From Sclerurus mexicanus (lineage: Eukaryota > Chordata > Aves > Passeriformes > Furnariidae), in assembly GCA_013396755.1 (NCBI GenBank), contig VWZF01003703.1:120801-184800 (forward strand): a stretch of 64,000 nucleotides of DNA, read 5' to 3'. Under the pieces are notes generated by a model, which did no database searches, had not been told where the DNA came from, and saw nothing but the letters and a program-made list of their open reading frames with translations. Every line of letters starts with the position of its first letter. Positions within the stretch are counted from its first letter, which is position 1. This document shows positions 24,387 through 37,400 of the stretch, in pieces. The translations under genes were made by a program, and so were the position numbers.

Positions 24387-27300
24387 TTTATTTGAACACC
24401 CGCCCACATTTTTCTATAATTAAAATAGACATTTAAATCCTTCCCTTCCCCCAAACAGCATTTATTGTCAAAAAGTCAAACCCAATGCCTCCCCAAGTTA
24501 CATTCTAACAGTATTACCAGAACACAAACTGTAATTAACAACATCCCATAACTTCAGTATCACCAAGACTTACGTATGCCACCCTCAGGGATGGTCACAG
24601 CAAAACTGTCCAGCTGGCACACTGGTTGTATTCATACTACAAGTAGATAGTGTACATTTAGTACAGTAAATGTTTGAAACCTGAAATAGTGCAGTGAAAT
24701 ATTGTCAGTAATAAATTTAGTTTCATATTGCATATGCTTTGAATACTGAAAAGTTCTGCCACAACCCTGTTTAAAGCCAGAAACTTTTTAAAAAAGAGAA
24801 CGTTGAAAACCAGATTTTGTTGTTGCTACACTTCATCTGATACACCCTCTCCATTACAAAAATGAGAAGCTGACAGCATAAAGGATCACTATTAACTTAA
24901 GCATGATTTGCTTTGTGGCTGAGTAAAGATCTGACCTAAGACTCTGGCAGCTGTTTCACCCTGAAGTGCTGTTCTGCAGGGCACCCTCCTGTTTCAGATC
25001 CACTGCTGCTTTATTATGGAAGTAACAAAGAAACAGAGTTTATGATTGCTTTACCAATTTCAGGCCTTTGCACCAAGACACTCAACCACCAGAAACACCA
25101 ATGAAAAAGGAATCAAGCTTGCAGATTCACAATTTTGGTATACAACGGATATGACTTCACTAGAAAGCTGCATCAGTTTTCCCTGTACAAAGCACAGCCT
25201 TCGGCTGATGACAACAAATGGGGCCAGGCAGGAATCAGCACTCACAACAGGCTAGAGCTCGACCAGCTCAGAATATTGTTTATTATGACAAACATACACG
25301 TTCAGTGGTGCAGACTTGCTAGCAAATGAAAAAACTGCATTCTCTAAGCATAATCTGTTGATGAGCACTGTCTTCTGGATCATACCACCATTCAGATCTG
25401 CAGCTGCTGCAGGTGCTTCCAGCACCAACAGCTGTCGGCTCCTCACCAACCAAGCAACTCTGGCAACCTGGCCTTGCAAGCTGGCCAAAAGATCTCCAGT
25501 TATTTACCAACATCAGTCATGGCACTACAGAACAAAGACTTAGGACCATCTGTTTTTCATTTAGGCTGACAACCTGAAGAAACCCTTAACAGAGAAAGAG
25601 TAAACCTAATTACAGTAATATTGGTCAGCCCTGCCCAGTCCCCTGTTTGTTGGAAAGTAATTTTGTGCTATCTCAAAAGTTAGCACTGGCAAAAATAACT
25701 TAAAAAAACCCCCCAAGTAATAGCCCCTCCAAAGGAATAAAATAAATGCAATGCCCATTCAGTAATTAAATTCTGTGCAGACACAACTCTGCTGTTACAT
25801 CTCTTTTTCTACCTAAAAATACCAAACCAGAACAACCAAAAACATTTTAAAAAGCTACTTTTCTCTATGCAATAAAACTTCACAACTGTAGGTCTTTGCC
25901 TTGCATATTTTTTCCAATTGTCAATATGTGTGCTTTTTATTTTCCATCCTGTGACACCACATACAACCAGAAGTTCATCACAGACAGGGTTGTTTATTTA
26001 GTGCTTCTCTTACATTTTTCACTGAACACCGAAGATCCATTTGCTATGCGTCCCTGTCTGCAGCCACCCTTTCCAGCAAGGGTTTACATTTATTACCTCA
26101 TCATTTGTCTTCCAAACCTACTCTATATTCCCACCACTTCATCTCTGACCATTTCACCTACCTTCCCCCAACCAGATGGAAAAAAGTCTTTAGTGATCAT
26201 TATTCTGTCACATCAGTAAGATCTTGTTAAGTGTTATCAGACGTGGCAAACACACATTTACACTTAATGCTACATCTCTTCTCTTTACATAGCCTGGATT
26301 AAGCTTAGAGAAAAGTTTTAATGCCTTTCAGAAACAGACCTATTTTTAATATAAAAAATGTAAATTCATAGATTATAAATTAAATAATTTCCAAACATTT
26401 AAGAATCTTCAGGACTTCATTTGCATTTCAGGGGAACTGCAAGCTTAATGTCCTTGATGCCTTCTCAGTCCCAAACCTCTGTTAAGGGAGGGTTTGTAGG
26501 ATATACAATAGGTAGGAACACACAGCACACCTGTGCACCAGTTACAGTAAGTGAAAGACACGAGAACTAAGCAGCTTTATCAGCTGAGTCCCAATGCTGC
26601 TTTAGCAGTGCCCTGATAAAGTTGCTGGTTTTTTTCATGTATACAACTACATGTATTTTGACACTGTCAGTTAAAAACATTACTGAAAACAGTATGAGCA
26701 AGGTTTTTTCCCCCACTACATATGACATTAACAAATTGTGCCACATTTTCCAGACCTGATTTTAAAAGAGTATTTTTGCACTTAAGATACTTGCCATAGA
26801 TTTTATATATATAAAAAATTGTTTGTTCATGTGTTAAATTACAAAACTGTAGTGTTTAATATAATAAACATAAAAATCTAAGAATTTTTTTAAATGCTTG
26901 CTTATAATACATTGCTTTGTTTTTAAAAGGCAGCAGTCAGTACCAGCCTGGTTTATTTTGGAACAATATTTTAGTATAAAAATGTTGCTAAACAATTCTG
27001 GTACTTTCAGATTGGAAGTATTTATTTTCTGAAAACTATACAGTAATATACTGAAAAAAATAAACTGCTATATTGTTTTAAGTATACAACTTACAATATA
27101 AGTATTGTTTGTGCCTTTATAAATATATAATGAGAATTACTATGGCTGATATGGGTCAGATTTAATCTATATTCCATAGAGCAGAGTTAGTTACTAAGAA
27201 CTAAAAGAAAAGATTTTTAAGGCTTAAGTAAGTTGATTAAAAAAAGTTTCTGGTACTATTGTCATAAACATAGGCTGTGCATGTTTTTTGAACCAAGTGA

Positions 27301-27705
27301 CCTAGTAGTTAGCTTCTGTGGTTCACAAAGGGTCTGTGATGTCAATCAATACCCCAGAGATCAGTCAGACATGCACAAACATCAGCCACTTTCTGTCCTT
27401 CAAGTGAAACATTTCTGCCTGGTCTGAAAAGGTAAAGAAGTACACAGATGTCTAACGTAGTGTGCTTTTTAAAAAGAAATATATAGGCATATATGTATTT
27501 TATATATATATAAAAAAATATGTATTTTATATTTAAATTATTATCAATCAAATCCAGGCAGAGATTAAACTGACCGTAAAGGTGATGTAACAAAAGTCAT
27601 TAAGGCAGTAGGTTGAATCTCTTGAGGATTTTCAGATATTCTACTTCTATCTCAAGAGGAATAAGAAATGTGAATTGCACTGTAGGCCCAATCAGCATTG
27701 CTTGA
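24387..27705 (-). other. WWTR1: WWTR1 3' UTR (extent uncertain)
   Basis: Downstream of the WWTR1 stop codon lies about 3.3 kb of sequence with no gene, strongly AT-rich at 26230-27200, as expected for the long 3' UTR of this gene (several kb in mammals). Candidate AATAAA signals on the - strand (TTTATT on +) lie at 24387, 24461, 25010 and 25279, with others near 25995, 26088 and 27017. I chose the far ones because of the expected length. The true end cannot be fixed from sequence alone. Confidence 0.4.
27475..27540. repeat. AT-rich simple repeat in the WWTR1 3' UTR
   Basis: A TATATA-rich tract holding two exact copies of ATATGTATTTTATAT, starting at 27491 and 27518. In the transcript it would be an A/U-rich stretch about 170-230 nt after the stop codon. 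Confidence 0.6.
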
Positions 27706-27890
27706 TTACAGCCAGGTCAGGAAGGGTTCATTTTTGTTGAGTACTGATTCCACGTCGTTGAGAATAGGGATCAAGTCTTCTGACTCTAGAGTCCCAAGAT
27801 CAACATTTGTTCCTGGAAGACAGTCGAGGAAATCAGGGAAACGTGTTTGTTGTGGATTTATGTTCATTGTTGTCTGTGGTATAGTTTCTC
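27706..27890 (-). CDS. WWTR1: WWTR1 last coding exon
   Basis: Acceptor TTTTCCTAG (AG at 27892-27891) is followed by GA completing a glycine codon, 60 codons, and TAA at 27706-27708. It encodes MNINPQQTRFPDFLDCLPG, NVDLGTLESEDLIP, and the C-terminal FLTWL, the PDZ-binding ligand needed for nuclear localisation in TAZ. The acidic and hydrophobic residues belong to the transactivation region. Confidence 0.96.
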
Positions 27891-30800
27891 CTAGGAAAAG
27901 TAAAGAAGAACTTTTGAAATACCAACCCATTCTTGTGGGTAATTTAAAACAACAGAACTGACCTAAAATTCAGACTCCCCCTTTTCCATGAACACTTGCG
28001 AGCACTCCTATCTCACCACACACATTACCTCAAAACTGTATTTGGATGCAGAGTGCATGGTCTTCTAAGAGTACATTTCACATCCTTGCTTCGCTCTCTA
28101 AAACACAAAAGGCCCTTGCCAGGAGTGCCCAAAGCATGCAGCTCTGGCCTTCCACTTTGGGGGCAGGACAGTTCCAAGTTTGTTCCCTGGTCTGCCCAGG
28201 GAGCCGCAAAGAAGTCTCATGTACATGTCCATCCTATTCTCTGCTCCAGGGGCAATGCTGTCCGTGGGGAATAATTGAAAAACACACTTTACAGCAATTT
28301 AACTCTGTAATATTACTTTTTTTCATAAATTCATAACAAGCATTAAAACCTTTAGTAGAGAAACCTTTCACTCTCTGCATGATCTAGAACTTCTGATGAC
28401 TTCAAAAGGAAGTTCAGGTGAGGAAGAGCTGAGAATTCCACTCTTTGGAAAAAAAGTTGTTGATTTTCTAGTAATCTATTTCAGCATTTTAAACACCATG
28501 AGGACACTAATATAAAATAAATATATAACAAAACCTAAACTAGCTAAATACATTCTGTTTGAAGGCAAATCTAACTTTGTCACTGTAAGAGACTTACTAA
28601 CGAGATTGATTTTCCAGAGTTAGAAAACACAGTGATTTGTACATGTAACCCAAGACCAGATTTTTACTCCTCTTACCTTGGACAATGGTATGAAAACAGA
28701 AATTAAGGTTCACATTTTCCAACTTTTACTTATTTTGTTTAACATCAGTCTAAGGTAAAATGGCAGAATCTGGACCTAAGTTAAAGCTGAGAACCTTCTG
28801 GGTACTAAGCACCTTCTGGGTATTTCCCCCCACAGTCCCAGTCTGCTCTCTTGCATAAGAAAGCTGAGATTATTGTTCAGTTATGCAAGTACAAAACATT
28901 ACTATTTATAACACAAAGTTATTAACATGACTATACTTTAAGCTAAACCAGAGTATTCTACCTGTATCCATCTCATCTACGTTGCTGAGGAAATCTTCAG
29001 GTGTCGTTGGTATACTGTAGCATCCTAATCCCAAGCCACTGTCCGTACTCTGTTCCCTGGAATGGTATGGCCCACTATAAATTGAAACATGAAAAAGGCT
29101 CAGTAAAGATTCTCTGGTAGGCACACAGCCCCTGGGCACAGTAGGTTACATTTTAAAGGTAGATGCTCAGTCATTAAGCCTCATTCTCAACTGTTGGCCA
29201 CTGATTAGCCAACATCATATTTGGGTCACATCAGCCCAAATAACTAAGCAATTGAAGTGAGGCCACTCTTAAATTTTTAAATACACACGTGTATATATAA
29301 TTGTATATGTATATATATATATAGAGAGAGAGAGAACACCAGTTCTGACAGCCTAAAAAAACCGAATGTTTTAATACTTAGCTAATATTCTACTTAGTCT
29401 TCTACGTATCCTGATACTACAGTTAAAACCATCTGTTACAATTTATTAATTTTCCTAAGATTCCTTCTTGAACCATAAACTGAAAGATTTTGGGTCAGCC
29501 ATCTCCCTGTTTAGAGCGAGTACAAAAGAGGATGATATAGGAACTACTTTAGAGATAAAGGTTTAACAGTCTAGAGAAAGCAGTGGAAGCAATTGCCTAA
29601 TGAAGAAGGAACTTGCCTGCTCAAGAAAGGATCGGATCCATTATTTGCAATAGGCCTCATGTCCTGTGTCATGGCAGGGGTGTTCACAGCTGTCTGAACT
29701 GAGACCATGTTTTCTGAGTCCAAAGGAAGTTGTCTGCATAGAGCAGCTTCCTGAAAAGGCAAATAAATATACAAGATGGGTTATTCCAACAGCTTAGAAG
29801 TACTGCAGTGACCATGTAAGTGACCATGTAACATATACACATGAGGAAATTAGTTCTGAAGGTGTCACTGATGACTATTTGTTTATACTGATATGAAGAA
29901 AATCCTGATGCAGACAGACAGCGTCTCACACCCACCTGTGCTGGCTTAAAGCCTCACAGAACCTCTGTCAGTTTTACCACATCTGGAAGCCAGTCTCATA
30001 GTTCAGCAACCATAAAGTACATAACACATTAGAAGAAAACCACTGGAACCAAGACTGTAATGCAATAATCTTTAGAATGAACCCTCTGCCTAATAATAAG
30101 CATCTGCCTCATGACCCGTCTCATGGCTACTGCCTGCAGGATGACAAACAATCAGAGACAAAGAAAACTTTTTTCCCAACTCTTCCTGAAAATAAATTCT
30201 TCCAGCATTATCTCTGCAAAACACCCATGACATCTAGTGGTGCAGAGTTCTATCCAGAGGTTGTCTGGCTCCAGCAGGGCGTTCCAAACAAATAACTGAA
30301 GACCTTAAAATAATAAAACTGTTTCTGTTTTAACCTCATTTCTCAACTTATTTTTATAAATGAAATAAGCAAAGTAAATATATCATTTAAATCCTAGTGG
30401 AAAACTTTTCTCCACAGAATCAGTCATTCATTCTTCCAAGTACAGAAAGGATTAACAAGTTGTTGAAGCTAGAATATGATGTTTTACTATGTTTTCAATT
30501 GATTTTTTTCATTGAGAAGGAGTGGGCTGGTCTCTTCATGAATAATGTAACAATTATTCACTGGGAATTAACATATACTGGTGCCCATTAATGTAGTCTT
30601 GACAAAAAAATAACGTAGTATTGATAATACAATTATCAACATATTCGCTGATAAATTATAATTTACATTAGATGGTGTCATTATTTACTAATGTTAAGAA
30701 CAAACAGTCTGAAGATTCTTAATAGTTTATGTACAATAGGTTGTATATGATTACATTTGTCAAGTGATAATTCTAATGGTGATGTTTCTATTTAGAATTT

Positions 30801-33800
30801 AATCAGCTGAAGTCTGTGAAAATGTACAGACCTCAGAGAATGGGCAGATGTCTTTTTTAACTGTCTACATGCATATATTCTCAGTACTTTTTTAAAATAT
30901 AACAACTACCGCCACACAAGATTTAGACAGGCCTTCCAAAGCAAAAGACTTGTGAGCTGAAAAGCCTGAAGAATGACTAACACTATCATTTACAAAATCA
31001 AAGTTCCTGTCTCTTTATTGCAAGAAACACAACATTTATTATAAAGTTACTTGATCTACTCTCTCTTGGGAAATGGCGTGTCACCTCCCATGTCTTTATT
31101 TCAACATACTGCATGTTGCTTGTAATATTAACTCCATGGATATTTTATAATGTAGAACAACAGACTCCTGCACACTGGAGTAAAGATTTGGCTGGGGAAG
31201 CAGACAGAGCATTGGCTTCACCGTATGTGACATATGTTCCTCCTCTACTGCAGGTTATTTGTTCAGAAGTCACACTGCAATTTTAGTACTGCTACTGGTG
31301 TCAGATTCCTTCACCTCTTTGACATTATTACAGCAATAGTCAGTAGTAACAGATGAACTACACAATGCCCAAAGCTGAATGATAGTCTGCTACCTATTCT
31401 CTATTCTAAGCATGACTACAAGGTTTTTAAGAAGAATATTTGTGAATCCCCTATCCTAGGTCTGTCAAAAAGTATCAGAGACTTCCAACATCCTGTGAGC
31501 AGCAACATTATTAAAGCCTCAGCCAGGCTAGTGACCTCTCAGTCTTTGAATGCAGGAAGCTCCCTTCCCTTTGTCCAGCAGAGACAATTTCTGGTATTTA
31601 GTTGAGAAAGGGCCAAAACCCTTAATGATCTGCTTGGCACTATGGCATATGCTATTTTAAAAACCCAAAGAGGACTTTCAAAATAAATAACAAAACCCCA
31701 CAGTATTCTGACATCACAAAGCCAGGTCAAAAAGCTTCATCAGCAGTTATCTGCAAAACTTTAAGAGCATCAAAGCATTGCAGTGTGTTGAATGACTCAA
31801 AGCCTCTAAACACAGTCCTGATGTAAACCCCTTTTTAGCTGTATGCCAGACACATACAGAAATTCATTGTCACATTCCCTGGGACTCTCCTTGGCAGAAC
31901 TGACCTGAACTCTATCCTTAGTTGCCAAACCCTTGGAGGAGATGAGTGACAGCATTTTTATAGTGAGTTTACATTGCTGGTTGCTGCAATTCCTCTTCTG
32001 CCAGTCCTCATACTTAGGGTGGAAAGCGAGAGATGTAGGCATCAAGTAAATCAGACCCTGGGCCAGTCTGTCTGGTGAAAGGAACACAGAGGGGCATTTT
32101 TCTGTTGAGGCTATAGCAGGCCAATAACGATCTACTTTTTGAGGACAAAAAAGCGATAAATGTTCCTCTGCATCTTCCCCCACTGCTTCTTCAACCTCTT
32201 CTGAGCCCCTGAAACTTTCTGAGGATGCGCTTAGGCAATCCCCTGGATCAGAAAGAAGCCCCTGCAAAGCACTGCCTTTTTGGACTATTGGTACCCTTCC
32301 AAACATGGCACAGGATGGCCCTCATGCACACAGAGAAGTGCTGGGGCACCTTCCCTGCCCAACCTTTCAGAGCTGACTGACCTCTACCAACTTCCATTTC
32401 CAAGAAGCTCTTTAGCAATCACATTCTTCCTTTTCTTTGGGAAAGCTAACAAAAACAAATGAGTATGAAAGAACATTAACTCCTTATAGAATGACAAAAG
32501 TCAATAAGGAAAACTTTATACAGAAGCTGTCATGTTGGTTTTCTGACATGCTGCCCTTCTTGCATGTACTCAATCTAGAATTCTAGGGTTTTACCTACTA
32601 ACTACATGAAGAGGAGGACAAAGAAGGAAACAAATGCTCTAAGCCAAGAGCTCCCAGAGCCATGTCCTCCTCCTGGCTAAGCATGCTGCTGCACCCCATC
32701 AGCTGCTGCCAGAAATGGCTGTGGGGAGCCAGCAGCTGCTGCTAGGCTGAAACGTTTGAGACCCTCCAAAGAATCCCACCCCTCTCACTCAAATGCTCTG
32801 AACCACCTCACAGCTGCTGGCAGCAGAGCACACACTTAGTCAGCAGTTTTCCCTTAGATAGGTTACCCTAGAAAAGCAAAAACAGCAGTGGAGGGTCAGA
32901 GCAGGAGTAACTACTTGAACACCAAGGGCTCCCGAGGGGTTCATCGTGTCCTCAGCTGCCAGGGTTCAGGATGCTCAGGTTACTGGCAGGAAGTTCACAG
33001 CATTCTGTTTAGAAAGACGGATTTTGCATCTTGCTTTCCTTCCTAAGACCTACACCAGTTCTGAAAACTTTAGTAATGCAAAGTGATACTGTCCTGCTTC
33101 ATGCAACAGGGAGCTCCAACAAACACCACAGAGGCAAGGTATTACTGGGGCACAGTAAATTGGAGGCTTGATTGAGTACAGCACAGCTGCAGAGTGCTGT
33201 GCATGTATCAGTTTCAAAGTCAGCAATGCAGGGAAAGCAGCCTTTGTGTCAATGGTACAACTGCGAAGCTTAATTTGCTCTTGTCCTGAAGCAAGAACAG
33301 AGCTAAAGAGAGTAAAAATAGCTAAACATGTTGTTAGCATGATGACAATGATGACTAAGCTCATACCACATATCCCCACTCTCTTCCCATACCCATTTCT
33401 ATCATGTTCTGAGCTTCTGATGGTAAAGGAGAAGGTATGCAAAAGACTTGAGACCATTGCCCATGTCTGAAACCACCTTGATCTTGTGAAGTTACTATTT
33501 TTGAAGGTATTTAGAACTGTTACCTGAAGCATATGGAAGGCCACAAATAACAGTATTCTTCTTGATAAAATTTATGCTGTTCCTGAGAGAAACACGTTAT
33601 TTTTTTTCACTAAGGAATCTGATTAATATGCCATGCAAACACAACATCACTAGTGGAACAGTCCATAACAGACAAAATACAATTGTTAAAACTTCATTTT
33701 CTTTAGGCAGTATAAAGGAAGTAACATGTCTATTTTGTACAATGTCAGTCATTATATAGAGCTGAAACTTAAGAAATAGAACAATAAACAAAACATCCAC

Positions 33801-34369
33801 AAATAACCAACTCTGGCAAGCCTTCAGATCAGAGGTATTCATGTAAGATGTGAATGTGATTTTATTTTAACTCAAAGGGTACAAATTTAGAGAGTTGGGA
33901 TCAGAGTCAAGAACAACTCCATATGTTCTGCCTTTGTCTTCAGTGAAGCATGAACATGGTTTCCTATGCAAACAAAGCTAAACTGCCAAACAATCAGTGA
34001 TAGGTGCTCTGGTTGCTCATGAACAGACACAGAACAGAATTTGGTTCTTACATTACTGTTAGAGGCAGCAAGAAAGATTCCAGCTCTGTAACTTCTGACT
34101 GATGACCATTGTGTGTTCTGTTCAGTGCTATTTTAGAGAAAAAAATGAAATTATCTATTTATATTAGCTTTTTGGTTATCCTTACCTAAAACCACAGTTA
34201 ATCTTGACATAAAGTAACAGAGCCACTAACTGTACTTGGTAAAAATTTGGATGCACTGAACTAAAAGCTCTTGAACAAAGTAAGAGTGTCCTTGGCCTTA
34301 CCTGTCGCAGTAACTCCTCCTGACGCATCCGAATTCGCTCCCTCTCCATCTGGATTCTCTGGAGCCTCA

Positions 34370-34401
<32 letters not shown>

Positions 34402-37400
34402 GTGGTCAGTGGGCTGGGCAGGGCTAGAAGCACAGGGGGCTGCGTGGGGTGGCTCTGCTGTGGCAGGGCTGTGCTGGGGGGCAGCTGCACTGGGCCATTC
34501 ACCACTGCGGGAGACAAAACAGCGCAGACATCTCAGGTACGACTGTACTGCCACATGCTGCTCCCTTACACGACAGAGTTATTACAATTACTGTATTTCA
34601 AATGACTGAGAGAACTACTCCATCTGGCAATATCTGGACTAGCAACTGCTTAATAATTGATTTTTAATGTTCCATGTGTATCAAACAAGGAAGCTTACAA
34701 CACAGCAAGTATTTATACTCGCCCTGGCATGTTCAAATATTTACCTAACAATGTTGCAAATGACATGCAAGGTTTTTTAATTGAAAATTCCTCTACAAAT
34801 GTCTATATATAGGCAGTAAGCTAGTAAAACTGTTTTAACTTAACGTTTTCTTTATTGACAGATATAAATTAATTATTGCAAGAATAACTACCAGCAGACT
34901 AACAACTGAAACTTTACCTGTTGAGGTATTCAGATTTGGAAATCACCCATTAATTCTCTACTTTTGGTAGGATATTCACAAAGCTCAGCAGGGAAAGAAC
35001 TCCGCAGATGGCAGCTGAGAGAAACGGTACCTTTTGCAACGAAACCTGGGTAATATCCAGGTAAACCCTTTCACTTGCAGACAGAAGGCTGCTGCTGAGC
35101 AAGCTAATGTGCTTACACAGTTAATGTTACTTAAATCAACATCTTGTTTTCTGATCAAATTCAGAATCTATAAATCAGAGCAGAATTTTCTGTGGGATGG
35201 ACATATCTACTCATAGAACTGCTATGAAAGAAATTGTAAGTCTCTGCATAGCTCCACAGTCAGTCTGGTGCCACCATGCCATAAAGGTAAAAGAATGCCC
35301 TGGCACCTCAGAGAGCAAGTATCACTTGGACATGGGAACAGATCCATCCTTTCCCTTTAGAAATGTTTCCCTCTTAGTAATAGGACTGGGAAAAACAGGA
35401 GGAAAATGAGACAGAGAGGGGAAACTGGATAGCCTCTGTTAGTACCTACTTTTCATTTTTGAGTAAAATGTATCAGTTGTCATCAATGCAACCCAAAAGC
35501 CCTCATGAACCATGGAAGCAAATGTTCCTTCTTTTTCTTACCCATCTTCATGTTTAAAAATTAACTGACATTTCTGCAAGGATTCTTTCACTGAAGGGGC
35601 AACAGCATAATTAACAGAGCTCTTACCTTTTAACAAGAACACCCCAGACACTAAAACACTCTCTAGAAGAGATACAGTATTTTTCTATCTACATAATTAA
35701 GATTTTTATCTTCCTTTTTATCTTGCACTCCTTGTTCTTACCATCTGAGAACTAGATCTCAACTCAGTTCTCAGTCTCAAAGGCCTGAACATATTTATGC
35801 TGGGCCCATGTCTGATCCTGGAGGACACAGAACATGTGATTGTAAGAAATGGGTTGAGTTTACAGCCTGGATCAGATGTGATGCCCATATAATTAAAAAA
35901 CTGCTGAACTTTGCTCACTCTGCCTATTCCAAGGTAAAATCTTTATGCTAGCCAGTTTTCTGTCAGATCAGGTACTGTCTTGTCTTTCTGCAGCTGCAGT
36001 AACACCGGTGTGCAGGCATTCAGCCAGCACACACTGCCCTGCTGTGTTTGACAGAAATATTTACATATGCTCATTTGCTCATATTAAATCTGAATTAAAT
36101 TTTTCCTCTGGGTGATCCAGTATCACACAGGTCCAGTATGTAGAGGCTGTGGAACCATATGACAGCACAGCTGTGTGATATTTTAGCTTCCGTGGCAAAT
36201 CCAGCTCAAGAAATTATCTGAGTTAAAAGCAGTCCTTTCCCTGGAGTCAGCCTTTGTGTGGTCCACAAACAGCTGTATCCACACAAATGACAAAATGGTT
36301 CTACATAAAACTTAAGTGCCACTGTCCATCACCTCTTCCAGACCCAGCTGCTCACTCCTGTCCACATGCTGCACCCTTTACAGAGCTGGCAAAAGCATTT
36401 TTGTGGCCATACAGCAAACTAAAAATTGCCTGGAGATAAAAGGAAGGTATTTTCTGGCTAGATCAGTTTCCACCGAAAATAACTGGGTAGCCATGAAACT
36501 CCTTATGTGCAACCAGTGTAGAAGTCCAGGCAGGAAAATAAGTTGGTTACAAGAAAGACAGAGTACAGTCAGCACTGAGCAGTAACTTCTCAGTGGTAAA
36601 GCCCCAGAAAGGTTACAAAGTGCAGTGCTGGGAGAGGAAAGGCAGGAATGAGAGCTGGGTGCAGAAATCAAACGACTTTTGCAGTGGGAAAACAATATAT
36701 GGAACCACATTTTAAGATGCAGTGAGTCTAGTCTTAGTCACATTAAAGTAAGTAAGAAATATAAGTACAATTAAATAAATTACATCAGTTCAACCTGGTG
36801 TTAAATTGCCAGAACCATAAGCACTCAGGCAGTAATTTAACTCCTCTTGTATGCCTAAGCATGTGCTTACATTTTTGGCATGTCAATGAACAGAACAACC
36901 ATACTAAAAATCCAGGCTGGCTGAAGGATCATCACAACATAGGAAGTTCCCTGAAAGAAAATTGCTTTCACCTAAGCAGCACGTGCAAATGATAGAACCA
37001 GGCAAAGTTAGGTAAAGATTAATAGCCCGTACGGTGTGTTTGGGATGCATTCAGGGTTAGGGTGTGTAGAAATATTTTTGTCATGGCTATTTGTTGCCTT
37101 TGCTATATAAAATACTCCCTTCCTCATGCTGCATCACAGCTGAAATTATACATGCAAGAAGGGAAAGAACAAGACAATGCACAAATATGGAGGAGTACTT
37201 CTCCCTCCCCAATAACCCTCCATGTAATTTCTTCTCATGGGGACAGAAAGAATACTTTGGTCCAATGAACTCTATACCTTGGAGTAAATTACTTTTTTCT
37301 TCAAGCAACACTCTCCATTGTTACATACTGTGAAAGATGAAAATGTTAATGGTTAATGACTCAAACCGCTCATCCATTCATGGAGGCTGCAAGGTGCTTT

